DNA of 13,752 nucleotides from an uncultured Roseateles sp. (GCA_946480605.1 CAMLKW010000113.1:1-13752), one strand, 5' to 3'; numbered from the stretch's first letter, positions 1-6,881 are shown. Notes: generated from the sequence alone by a model not told the origin. Made by a program: numbers and translations.

Positions 1-915
1 ATGGACCGCGAGCTGTGGCAGGACTCCTTCGAGCTGCAGCTGGACCCCAAGCAGGACCCGCTGACGCTGCTGGTGCGAGGCGCGCCGCTGCCACACGGCG
101 CACGGCTGGTCGTGTTCGACGATATCTCCGAGGTCGTCTCGGCCCAGCGCTCGGCCGCCTGGAGCGAGGTCGCGCGCCGGCTGGCCCACGAGATCAAGAA
201 CCCGCTGACGCCCATCCAGCTGTCCGCCGAGCGCATGCAGCACAAGCTCGAAGCCAAGCTCGAAGGCGCGGACCAGGCCATGCTCGTGCGCTCGGTCGCC
301 ACCATCGTCAACCAGGTGCAGGCGATGAAGCAGCTGGTCAACGAGTTCCGCGACTACGCGCGCCTGCCGTCGGCCCAGCTGAAGCCGCTGGACCTCAACG
401 CGCTGATCCAGGAAGTGCTGAGCCTGTACGCCGAGCCCCAGGAGAAGGGCCGCCTGGCCGCCGAGCTGGTGCCGGGCCTGCCCAGCATCCGCGGCGACGC
501 CAGCCAGCTGCGCCAGGTCATCCACAACCTCGTGCAGAACGCGATGGACGCCGTGCACGAGCGCGCCGACGGCCGCGTGGTGGTGCGCTCGTCGCTGACG
601 CTGACCGACGCCGGCGCGCCGCGCTCCGTGCGCCTGCACATCGTCGACAACGGCCCCGGTTTTGCCGAGAAGGTGTTGAAGCGCGCCTTCGAGCCCTATG
701 TGACGACCAAGAGCAAAGGCACCGGCCTGGGCCTGGCCGTCGTGAAGAAAATTGCCGATGAACACGGGGCCCGCATCAGCCTTCGCAACCTGCATGCCGC
801 ACCGGATGCGGGTTCTCCCCCCGATGCGGGCGCAGAGGGGGCCGTGATCGGTGCGCAAGTTTCGCTATCATTTTCGAACCTGGCGCCTGCCACCGAGCAA
901 GGCGCCAAGACCTAA
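1..915 (+). CDS. ntrY: NtrY-like sensor histidine kinase, C-terminal part (5' end outside window)
   Basis: Membrane sensor kinase of a two-component system; only the last 304 residues are visible. The ATG at base 1 is probably an internal methionine, because NtrY proteins are usually around 700 residues or more with N-terminal membrane segments, HAMP and PAS, all missing here. Visible residues 20-50 look like the end of a PAS domain. The phospho-acceptor is His63 in HEIKNPLTPIQ, a wording typical of NtrY. The ATPase domain follows: N-box around 173-180 (HNLVQNAM), G1 at 216-221 (DNGPGF) and G2 at 240-245 (GTGLGL). All catalytic boxes look intact. The stop at 913-915 is 6 bases before the regulator gene, whose ribosome site overlaps this stop, so the two are co-translated partners. 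NtrY is linked to nitrogen or redox control in other bacteria; the signal here is unknown. Confidence 0.9.
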   Translation: MDRELWQDSFELQLDPKQDPLTLLVRGAPLPHGARLVVFDDISEVVSAQRSAAWSEVARRLAHEIKNPLTPIQLSAERMQHKLEAKLEGADQAMLVRSVATIVNQVQAMKQLVNEFRDYARLPSAQLKPLDLNALIQEVLSLYAEPQEKGRLAAELVPGLPSIRGDASQLRQVIHNLVQNAMDAVHERADGRVVVRSSLTLTDAGAPRSVRLHIVDNGPGFAEKVLKRAFEPYVTTKSKGTGLGLAVVKKIADEHGARISLRNLHAAPDAGSPPDAGAEGAVIGAQVSLSFSNLAPATEQGAKT

Positions 916-921
916 GGATTC

Positions 922-1632
922 ATGGCCACCATTCTTGTTGTCGACGACGAACTGGGCATTCGGGCCCTGTTGTCAGAAATCCTCAGCGACGAGGGGCACA
1001 CCATCGAGCTAGCCGAGAACGCCGCGCAGGCGCGGGCGGCGCGCGAGCGCATGCGGCCCGACCTCGTGCTTCTCGACATCTGGATGCCCGACGTCGACGG
1101 CGTCACGCTGCTGAAGGAGTGGGGTGGCGCCGGCCTGCTGACCATGCCCGTCATCATGATGAGCGGCCACGGCACCATAGACACGGCGGTCGAGGCCACC
1201 AAGTTCGGCGCCGCCGCCTTCCTCGAAAAGCCCATCACGCTGCAGAAGCTGCTGCGCGCCGTCGAGCAGGCGCTGGTCAAGACCGCGCCACCGCGCCCCG
1301 CGCCGGCCGCCCCCGGCCTGCCCAGCTATGCGCGGGTCGAGCCCGGCAGCCTGAACAGCCTGCCCGTCGCGCCCAGCCACGGCGTCGTGATGAGCAATCA
1401 CATGCCGGTCAGCAATGCGCTGGCGTCGGAGCAGAGCTTTGAGCTGGACCGCCCGCTGCGCGAGGCGCGCGACGCGTTCGAGAAGAGCTACTTCGAGTTC
1501 CATCTGGCCAAGGAAAACGGCTCCATGACCCGCGTCGCCGAGAAAACCGGCCTGGAGCGCACCCACCTCTACCGCAAGCTCAAGCAGCTGGGCGTGGACC
1601 TGAGCCGCAACAAGCGCGGCAGTGGGGGCTGA
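922..1632 (+). CDS. NtrX-like response regulator, REC plus Fis-type HTH, no AAA+ domain
   Basis: DNA-binding response regulator of 236 residues, the likely phosphorylation partner of the kinase just upstream. The receiver domain spans about 3-118 with acidic pair Asp8-Asp9, phospho-acceptor Asp52 (LLDIWMPD), Ser81 and Lys103 (EKP). A low-complexity linker rich in Ala and Pro follows (about 122-170). The C-terminus carries a Fis/NtrC-type helix-turn-helix (about 201-223, ending LERTHLYRKLKQL), very like the C-terminus of NtrX. Classical NtrX has about 450 residues with a sigma-54-activating AAA+ domain between these two parts; no Walker A, GAFTGA or Walker B motif is present here. It therefore should not activate sigma-54 polymerase directly and may act as a repressor or sigma-70 regulator. 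Start ATG at 922 has an AAGGA site at 914-918 inside the kinase stop region. The stop overlaps the tRNA promoter. Confidence 0.88.
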   Translation: MATILVVDDELGIRALLSEILSDEGHTIELAENAAQARAARERMRPDLVLLDIWMPDVDGVTLLKEWGGAGLLTMPVIMMSGHGTIDTAVEATKFGAAAFLEKPITLQKLLRAVEQALVKTAPPRPAPAAPGLPSYARVEPGSLNSLPVAPSHGVVMSNHMPVSNALASEQSFELDRPLREARDAFEKSYFEFHLAKENGSMTRVAEKTGLERTHLYRKLKQLGVDLSRNKRGSGG

Positions 1633-1660
1633 TTGGCAACAGCCACGGCTGTGCTATAGT
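1633..1660 (+). promoter_or_regulatory. Sigma-70 promoter of tRNA-Phe
   Basis: TTGGCA at 1633-1638 (5 of 6 to the -35 consensus) and TATAGT at 1655-1660 (5 of 6 to the -10) are separated by 16 bases. The -35 box starts directly after the stop of the response regulator. The bases after the -10 are GC-rich (CGCGGAC), the type of discriminator seen at stringently controlled stable-RNA promoters. The predicted start is near 1667, leaving a leader of about 40 bases before the mature tRNA. Confidence 0.75.
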
Positions 1661-1708
1661 CGCGGACTTCGCTGAGCGGCCCACCGGCTGCTGGTGATCA
1701 AGACAAGA

Positions 1709-1784
1709 GGCCTGGTAGCTCAGTTGGTAGAGCAGCGGATTGAAAATCCGCGTGTCGGTGGTTCGATTCCGCCCCAGGCCACCA
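1709..1784 (+). tRNA. tRNA-Phe (anticodon GAA)
   Basis: A 76-base cloverleaf. The acceptor stem GGCCTGG (1709-1715) pairs with CCAGGCC (1774-1780). The D-arm is GCTC/GAGC. The anticodon stem GCGGA/TCCGC encloses the loop TTGAAAA with anticodon GAA at 1742-1744. The T-arm is GGTGG/CCGCC with loop TTCGATT. The CCA end is encoded (1782-1784). It closely resembles E. coli tRNA-Phe. It has its own promoter upstream and a strong terminator downstream, so it is a single-gene transcription unit. Confidence 0.97.
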
Positions 1785-1793
1785 AGATTGCAG

Positions 1794-1830
1794 GCCCCTG
1801 ATTCTGAACAGAGTCAGGGGCTTTTGCTTT
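1794..1830 (+). terminator. Intrinsic terminator after tRNA-Phe
   Basis: A 12-bp stem (1794-1805 with 1810-1821; GCCCCTGA pairs with TCAGGGGC, extended by four pairs including one wobble) closes on loop GAAC and is followed by TTTTGCTTT. It lies 9 bases past the CCA end of the tRNA, as expected for a stable-RNA terminator. Confidence 0.88.
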
Positions 1831-1932
1831 CTGGGCTCCGCTTCGGCCCTGGTGCCGGTGTTCGCTGGTCCGCCCATGGGCCTGCGGCAGCTTCAATTCC
1901 CGTGGGTTGATTGATGTAGCAAGGATCCACCC
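1831..1932 (+). other. Spacer between tRNA terminator and next gene
   Basis: About 100 bases without a recognisable gene, promoter of good match or repeat. With the tRNA unit it forms the 300-base interval 1633-1932, in which only the tRNA, its promoter and its terminator are supported. The AAGGA ribosome site of the next gene is at 1921-1925. Confidence 0.6.
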
Positions 1933-2328
1933 GTGGCCGCTTTGAATGACCTCGTGCACGACGAACTGCTGGCGCTTGTCACCCGGAGCCTCTGTACCCG
2001 CACGCTGAACGGCTTTGCGCAGGAGTCGCGGTCGGACGGCGAGAGCCTGAAGGACGCTGTGGAACGCTACGAGGTCGATTACGCGTGGCAGGTGCTGGGT
2101 TCAAACCGCCTGCGCAACGAGACCGTCGCGGTACTGGAGGCCAAACTCGGGCGGCGGGCGACCGACGTCCAGCAAGCCCGTGTGGCTGAAGTCCTGCGGG
2201 CCGCAGCTGCAGGCCAGCCTTCCGATTTGCTGATGAGTTTTGACAATGACGTGGCCGAGCAGTTGGCCGCGCTGCTGTTCGCTCGATCGGAAAGCAGAGC
2301 GCCTTCCGAAGCGGAAGCGGTGAGCTGA
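1933..2328 (+). CDS. Unrecognised small acidic, helical protein
   Basis: A 131-residue soluble protein with no signal peptide or membrane segment, and no family I recognise. Reasons to think it real: an AAGGA site (1921-1925) lies 7 bases before the GTG start at 1933, and codon third positions are mostly G or C without the arginine/proline-rich look of shadow frames. The amino-acid mix also looks natural: alternating helical stretches rich in Leu, Ala, Glu and Asp, with two short central segments containing Tyr, Trp and Asn. It stands alone on the plus strand between the tRNA-Phe terminator and a minus-strand gene chain. Its last 228 bases face an open frame on the other strand that continues from a candidate gene at 2502. 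No function can be assigned. Confidence 0.6.
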   Translation: MAALNDLVHDELLALVTRSLCTRTLNGFAQESRSDGESLKDAVERYEVDYAWQVLGSNRLRNETVAVLEAKLGRRATDVQQARVAEVLRAAAAGQPSDLLMSFDNDVAEQLAALLFARSESRAPSEAEAVS

Positions 2329-2502
2329 GCCTTCCGGCTCGTCGTTCGCCAAGATCATGTCAACCAGGGCAGCACCGTCGGGACGGACCGCGGCCTGACG
2401 CAGTTGCGTGACGAAGGTCTTGGCTTCGGTCGCGAAAGAGGCAATTGCGAAGCTGACCGTCGCGGTGCAGAGCCAGGCCGGGGATCTCATGGCTCGATTC
2501 AT
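2101..2502 (-). CDS. Candidate small secreted protein, probably truncated
   Basis: An ATG at 2502-2500 overlaps the stop of the previous minus-strand gene as ATGA. From there about 57 codons (to about 2329) have GC-biased third positions and a sensible composition. They give a possible signal peptide (hydrophobic run about residues 9-22, Ala-X-Ala-like end near FATEA) and then a short helical segment (KTFVTQLRQAAVRPDGAALV). After about 2329 the frame runs antisense to the plus-strand gene 1933-2328 and loses protein-like character, with the first stop only at 2101. It could be the 5' remnant of a fourth gene in the chain, cut by rearrangement, or a chance open frame. An AAGG at about 2512-2515 is a modest ribosome site. 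Confidence 0.25.
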   Translation of the reverse strand: MNRAMRSPAWLCTATVSFAIASFATEAKTFVTQLRQAAVRPDGAALVDMILANDEPEGSAHRFRFGRRSAFRSSEQQRGQLLGHVIVKTHQQIGRLACSCGPQDFSHTGLLDVGRPPPEFGLQYRDGLVAQAV

Positions 2503-2975
2503 CGATGGCGGCCTTCGACCAACCGGTTGAGCACGATGTTGGCGATTGCGGGCCGGCCCTGCTCCTTGACGACGTAGCTGGTGAAGGGGCGTGCCCTGGA
2601 CGTCTGTGCGGACTGCATCCACATGTAGAACGCAAAGCCCGGCTGGCCCGAAGCGTCGGTGGTCTGCGTGACCGTGACCGGACCGCCGGATTGGCGGCCG
2701 CGCTGGAAGAACGGCAGGATTTGCGCCTGCAGCAACTGGCGGGCCGCCGTGCCGCCGATGCGGCCGACCAACTGGCGGCTCAGCATCAGCTGCGTGGCGT
2801 CCATGTCACCGGCCATGGCGTGCGCGACGAGCGCGTCGGCGGCGTCGCGGAAGGGCGCGCTGTCGGCCGCCATGCGGAGGTCTTGCGTGGCCTCGCCAGT
2901 CGCGGCGTGAGCGCGGGGCGCCTCCAGCATCAAGACGGCCACCAGCAGCGGCAGCAAGGGGTGGACGGAGGTCAT
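2499..2975 (-). CDS. Unrecognised secreted protein (signal peptide, about 134-residue mature part)
   Basis: A 158-residue protein with a clear Sec signal peptide (MTSVHPLLPLLVAVLMLEAP, then RAHA, with cleavage expected after AHA near residue 24). The mature part starts with amphipathic helices (about 30-80) and a FFQRG turn. It then shows alternating strands (about 90-155) with VTVTQTTD, GFAFYMWM and RPFTSYVV. Such a helix-then-curved-sheet order recalls the NTF2/SnoaL-like fold; this is an impression, not a family match. The ATG at 2975 overlaps the stop of the membrane-protein frame by 4 bases (ATGA, 2972-2975), and no Shine-Dalgarno site is visible. It is therefore likely made by translational coupling and functionally tied to that membrane protein. 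It is also in the same frame as the N-terminal half of the upstream gene with no stop between, so automatic annotation could wrongly fuse them into one 612-residue product. Confidence 0.7.
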   Translation of the reverse strand: MTSVHPLLPLLVAVLMLEAPRAHAATGEATQDLRMAADSAPFRDAADALVAHAMAGDMDATQLMLSRQLVGRIGGTAARQLLQAQILPFFQRGRQSGGPVTVTQTTDASGQPGFAFYMWMQSAQTSRARPFTSYVVKEQGRPAIANIVLNRLVEGRHR

Positions 2976-4337
2976 GGTCGGGCGCCGTGGACGGCGGTGT
3001 TTCGGAAGTGGCGGCCCAGCAGGTGCGGCTGCCAGTGCCAGCCTGAACGGGTGACCAGCGCGCACAGCGCGGTGAGCACGTCTTCGCCGTCGAGCGCGAG
3101 GGCGTAGCCCGGCGGCAACTCGGCTTGGCACGAGCGCAGGCGCAGCGGCACGTCGGCCAGCCGGGATGGCTGGACCAGGGTGGTCTGCAGCGCCAGCGAC
3201 CACAGCTGCCGGGCATCGGGCCGCGTCGGGGCCGTGCCGTCGTCGCCTGCGCCACGCAGGCCTGCACCGTCGTCGTCCAGCGGGGCATCGCCGTGGAGTG
3301 CCTGCGTCTCTTGCACGCGCACTTGTCTGTGGCGGGCATTGATGTGCAGTGTGATGTGGTGGGTGCGGCCCGGGCCGGTCGAGGCATCGACGCGCAGCGC
3401 GCGTGCGCCGTCCAGTTCCAGCTCGGTGATGTCGAACGGGCCGATCGGGCGGGCCAGCGACAGCAGCCGCGCACGCAACTCGCCCGGCGTCGCGACCGCC
3501 GCGCCGTGCAGCGCCGGGATGCGGGTGAGGTGGGGGCCGGCCCAGGCGATCAGTGCGACAAACACGAGAACATGGACGACGGCCATGCCGGCGAGCGGCG
3601 GCCAGCGTTTGACCACTTCGACGCTCGGCGGCGCCACGTCTTCTGGCGGCGGGGGGCACCCGCTGCGCGACCAGGCGCGCCAGTGCCTGGCTGAGGTCGC
3701 TGGCGCGCACCTCCAGCAGATCGGCGCCGTGTCGCTCGATCAGCAGCTGCGTCATTCCCACGCCCGTACCGAGCAGGCGCGAGCCCCTGCGGCCCGCTTC
3801 GGCGAAGGGCTCGGCCGGCATGGCCTGCACCAGCATCCCGACCTGGTTGCGGGCGGTCTGCACATCGGAGAAGCGTGACAGCCGCAGCTCGCTGCCGTCG
3901 GCAAACCGGCCCGAGCGCAGCAGCGCGATGGTGCCGCCGCGCATGTCGGCGTCCGCGACCGACGCGGCACCGTTGTACAGCGCCTGCGCATCAAGCGACG
4001 CAGCGGCGGGCGGGGCACCGGGAGCGCCGTCGTCGACCGAGCCGACCCAGAACAGCAGCAGCAGGGGCAGCATCAAGGTGGCCGCCACCATGTTCAGCGC
4101 GTACTGCCGCGAATCGGCTGTGCTCTGGCAGGCCAGCGCGAGGGCGGCCAGCGGTAGCAGGGCGCCGACGACCAGCGTCCAGAGGTCCGCAGGCGCGCCG
4201 CTGCGGTCCAGCCACCACAGCACGGCGCCGCTGAAGAGCAGCAGGTGGGCGATGCAGGCCATGCCCAGTTCTCGCACCGCGCGTGACCGGTGGCGGCGGG
4301 CGGTCTGAACGACATCTGGAACGACGGTGTGCGACAT
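2972..4337 (-). pseudogene. Unrecognised four-helix membrane protein, frameshifted at a C6 run
   Basis: Two halves lie in different frames. The 5' half (4337 to about 3650) encodes three membrane helices (about residues 26-43, 51-70, 81-100) and a soluble domain ending in RLVAQRVPP. The 3' half (about 3650-2972) encodes PPPEDVAPPSVEVVKRW, a fourth helix (about 248-267 of the joined protein) and a soluble domain of about 185 residues. Skipping one C in the run at 3651-3656 (minus-strand CCCCCC) joins them into one 454-residue protein with a proline-rich hinge. The reduced length, 1365 bases, is then an exact multiple of three. Beyond the run the first frame becomes Arg/Pro-rich nonsense. A GTG at 3637 could start the second half separately, without a clear ribosome site. 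Sequencing error, true mutation, phase variation or +1 frameshifting are all possible. Family unknown. Confidence 0.65.
3651..3656 (-). repeat. C6 homopolymer at the reading-frame switch
   Basis: Six G on the plus strand (six C in the coding strand) sit exactly where the protein-like reading frame changes. The codons GTG CCC CCC GCC would, after skipping one C, read GTG CCC CCG CCG CCA GAA GAC and continue in the second frame. Confidence 0.75.
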
Positions 4338-4532
4338 GGTTGTCGCAGTCTTCCCGTCGGTTGTCTCATGGGCGTTTCGCTGCGGACGTCGCGATGTTTC
4401 GTTTGTTTCTGGGTGGTGATGGCCGGTGCTGGATGGTGACGCCCATCTTTGTAGTTAGCTCATTGCATGGATAAGTTAGGCTGCAATCTTTTCTCGCCGA
4501 CGGCCGTTGTGGTTTCGATTGGCGGGCGGACC
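4338..4532. other. Divergent intergenic region
   Basis: About 195 bases between the divergent membrane-protein gene (-) and the epimerase-like lipoprotein gene (+). It must hold promoters for both directions. The best plus-strand candidate is TTGTAG with TAAGTT at 17-base spacing (about 4450-4478), a weak match. No clear operator or inverted repeat was found. It is less GC-rich than the surrounding genes around 4440-4495. Confidence 0.4.
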
Positions 4533-4537
4533 GGGAG
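4533..4537 (+). promoter_or_regulatory. Ribosome binding site that sets the epimerase-like start
   Basis: GGGAG lies 7 bases before the ATG at 4545. This, with the lipoprotein signal that begins there, favours 4545 over the in-frame ATG at 4467, which would add 26 residues ahead of the signal peptide. Confidence 0.65.
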
Positions 4538-4544
4538 TTGCAAG

Positions 4545-6125
4545 ATGAAGAGAAAGGTCGATCGGTCATCCGTGATGGGGCACTCGGCTTGGGTCATCGC
4601 CTTGGTGTCGACCGCAGGATGCGGGGGTGGAAGTGCAAGCCGTCCCGAGGCGGCTCCGACGATGAGCCTCGAGCTTTCTGCGCCATGGGTCGCTGCGGGG
4701 GCTGAGGTCACGCTCAGCTGGACTTCCAGCAATGCGACGTCATGCCGGGGCACTCAAGGCATCAGCGGCGATCATCCTCCCGCAGGATCGATGCAACTTG
4801 CCCCCAGGAGTGCCGGTGACGTGGTCTATGCGATGTCATGCAGTGGCAAGGGTGGCGAGTTGTCCAGGGCCGTGTCGCTGACGGTCGATGCGCCCGAGAA
4901 CTGGCCCACCTACGCCGCCACGCCGCAGGTCGTCGATGAGCTCTATGACCGGTTCGAAGGGACTTCCGGGCGTTTCCATGACCCGTCCTACGTGTCGTAC
5001 CTGCAGCAGTACAAACCCTTCGGTGACTATCTCAATTGGGGCGTGTGGCGCAAGTTCACGGACGATGGTGAGGTGGTCATCCACGCCTCAGGGCTGCCGC
5101 AGGTCCGCGACGGCGACAAGCTGTACTGGAATACGGTCACCTTGTCGCACTTCGGCCTGACGATGTATGGCCGGCTGCTGGCGGGCGACGAGACGGCACG
5201 GGCGCCGTTCTTCGCGGCGGTGGACAAGTTGCTGGAGCTTCAGTCGTCGAATGGCGGGTTTCCCTATCCGTCGCGACAGCACCGGCAAACCACGCTGCCC
5301 GATGGCTGGGTCAGCGCCATGGCGCAGGGCAATGCGCTCAGCGTCTTTGCGCGGGCAGTGCAGCTGAAGAACGACGAGCGCTATCGTCGCGCCGGCGAAC
5401 TGGCGTTTGCCAACCTGATGACGCCCGTGAGTGCTGGCGGATCGCGGACCTCCATGGCAACGCTTGATCCGTCGCTGCTGCGGTACATCTTCTTCCCGGA
5501 ATATCCGGCGAACCCGATCGACTACACCCTCAATGGCTACATGTATGCCCTGCTGGGGGTTTACGACTGGTCCATGAGCGAATCGGGCTCGAAGGCGCAG
5601 GCTGCCCAGGCTTTCAAGGACGGCATGCGCACGCTGGACAAGCTCCTGCCACTGCACGATGTGGACGGTTACTCGACCTATGACCTGGCGCATCTGGTCC
5701 TCAAGGTTCCGCCCTATGTGGCGCCGGACTACCTGGGCATCCACGTCCACCTGCTGCATGCGCTGAACTCCGTTGCGCCAAGTGCAGTCCTTCAGAAGTA
5801 CGAGAAGAAGTGGGCCGCAAAGATCGATTCGATGAACGCATTGCTCAAGTTCACATCCATCTCGGTGAGCCCGCAGGATGCCCAGGTGGGCAAGCCGGTT
5901 TCTATCCAACTGGCCTCGGCGGGTGGGCTGGGCGGTGTCAAGCTCTACAGCCTGTCGGTGAAGTTCAAGAACGAATGGAGCACCGCCGTGTCTTACGCGC
6001 CTTCCAATCGGCTGACATGGACGCCGCAGGAGCCGGGGACCTACGACCTCGGCTTCTTTGTGAAAGACCAGGGCTCGGCGCGTGACTGGGACAATTTCCG
6101 TTATCAAACGATCATCGTGCGGTGA
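4545..6125 (+). CDS. Lipoprotein with D-glucuronyl C5-epimerase C-terminal-type domain and Ig-like flanks
   Basis: A 526-residue exported lipoprotein. The signal peptide ends in a lipobox (VSTAGC, Cys near residue 26) followed by GGGSAS. A first Ig-like domain spans about 38-115 (LSWTSSNATSC, a pattern common in such lipoproteins). The central part, about 125-420, resembles the C5-epim_C family (C-terminal domain of heparan/heparosan D-glucuronyl C5-epimerase). Evidence is WVSAMAQGNALSVFARA at 255-271, NGYMYALLGVYD at 330-341 and YSTYDLAHLVL from 376, the conserved, tyrosine-rich landmarks of that all-alpha active-site domain. A C-terminal beta domain (about 435-526) ends in a GTYDLGFFVKD pattern. 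Epimerases of this family invert glucuronic acid to iduronic acid within a polysaccharide; here activity and substrate are inferred only. No glycosyltransferases lie nearby. Codon use is less GC-extreme than in the efflux genes. Confidence 0.78.
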   Translation: MKRKVDRSSVMGHSAWVIALVSTAGCGGGSASRPEAAPTMSLELSAPWVAAGAEVTLSWTSSNATSCRGTQGISGDHPPAGSMQLAPRSAGDVVYAMSCSGKGGELSRAVSLTVDAPENWPTYAATPQVVDELYDRFEGTSGRFHDPSYVSYLQQYKPFGDYLNWGVWRKFTDDGEVVIHASGLPQVRDGDKLYWNTVTLSHFGLTMYGRLLAGDETARAPFFAAVDKLLELQSSNGGFPYPSRQHRQTTLPDGWVSAMAQGNALSVFARAVQLKNDERYRRAGELAFANLMTPVSAGGSRTSMATLDPSLLRYIFFPEYPANPIDYTLNGYMYALLGVYDWSMSESGSKAQAAQAFKDGMRTLDKLLPLHDVDGYSTYDLAHLVLKVPPYVAPDYLGIHVHLLHALNSVAPSAVLQKYEKKWAAKIDSMNALLKFTSISVSPQDAQVGKPVSIQLASAGGLGGVKLYSLSVKFKNEWSTAVSYAPSNRLTWTPQEPGTYDLGFFVKDQGSARDWDNFRYQTIIVR

Positions 6126-6199
6126 GGGCATGCGAGCCCTTCGACCCGTAGGCATCAAGGTGAGGAATCGATGGGCATTTGACAGTAGCCGCCCTTCGC

Positions 6200-6881
6200 A
6201 TGCGGCAAGCCGGTGTGGCGATAGCAATGGCGCTGGCCTTGGCCGCATGTGGCGGTGGTGGCAGCGATACCTCCAGCCCGCCACCCACGCCGCTGCCTGC
6301 GGTCGTCAAGATCGTCACGCAACCCGCTGCACAGACCGTCGAGCTGACTGCCCGCGCAGCTTCGCCGTCATGGCGGACGCGGCCACGAGCTATCAATGGC
6401 AGCGCGACAACGGCTCTGGCTGGCAGGGCATTGCTGGCGCCACGCCGACGACCTACACCACCGACGTCGTGCTCGCTGGCGAGCAGGGGGTCAAGTTCCG
6501 TGTGAACGTCAGCAACGCCGGCGGCTCGCTCAACCTGCTGCTGGCCCAAGACATCAGCTATTGGAGTGGCGTCGTCCGCCGGCTCACGCCGTCCGGCATG
6601 GTGACGACCATTGCGGGGCAAGGCACCTCGCCCGCCGGGCATGACAGACCCGCGGCCGAGGCGACGTTTGGTCACCTCTTGAGCCTGGCGGCCGACGCAA
6701 TGGAGGTGAGCACGGTGCTGGGCAACGCCTGCGAGCCCACGACGCGCCTCGGGACCGCGCCCACCCTGCGCAATGCGTGCGGGCTGGCCATCTGGGGCCC
6801 AACCAACTGCTGGTGACGACGGAGAACGCGGTGCTGATCGCCACCGTTCCTGGCGCTGCCTGCGACTGCAAGGGCCGCTGA
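6200..6881 (+). pseudogene. Decayed Ig-like/NHL-repeat lipoprotein
   Basis: Remains of a lipoprotein in three frames. Frame one starts at the ATG at 6200 (a TTG at 6179 is also possible) with signal peptide and lipobox (ALALAACGGGGS), then KIVTQPAAQTVEL, a usual start of an Ig-like domain. Near 6340-6362 the frame changes, and the domain continues as SYQWQRDNGSGWQGI, TYTTDVVLAGEQG and FRVNVSNAGG. It is followed by part of an NHL-type segment (VRRLTPSGMVTTIAG, EATFGHLLSLAADA). Near 6791 a second change, explained by one missing C, leads to LGPNQLLVTTENAVLIATVP and the stop at 6879-6881. NHL propellers normally need several repeats; less than one and a half are left, so internal deletion is likely as well. 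The end is 5 bases from the convergent MFS stop. Position just after the other Ig-like lipoprotein suggests a shared origin or acquisition. Confidence 0.75.

Noticed and set aside
1720..1959. Minus-strand 79-codon frame over tRNA-Phe with the phrase WGGIEPPTRGFSIRCSTN
   Set aside because: This is the antisense translation of the tRNA itself, a well-known source of false hypothetical proteins.
2326..2340. Small hairpin GAGCC-TTCC-GGCTC after the stop of the orphan gene
   Set aside because: Only 5 bp of stem and no T-run on either side; not good enough to call a terminator.
2499..4337. A single 612-residue protein across this whole open frame
   Set aside because: The middle 210 residues are Arg/Pro/Ala-rich nonsense, while another frame there encodes a protein-like sequence. 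Two real proteins only happen to share a frame.
4508..4530. Weak likeness to the tRNA-Phe T-arm (GGTTTCGATTGGCGG), considered as an attachment-site copy
   Set aside because: Only a few matching bases with mismatches and an indel; a true attachment repeat would be an exact copy of the tRNA end.
6124..6139. Hairpin AGGGC/GCCCT just after the epimerase-like stop
   Set aside because: Short stem with no T-tract; could arise by chance in GC-rich DNA.
5088..6284. 398-codon minus-strand frame opposite the epimerase-like gene
   Set aside because: Arg/His/Gln-rich shadow of a recognised gene, without signal, domain or ribosome site.
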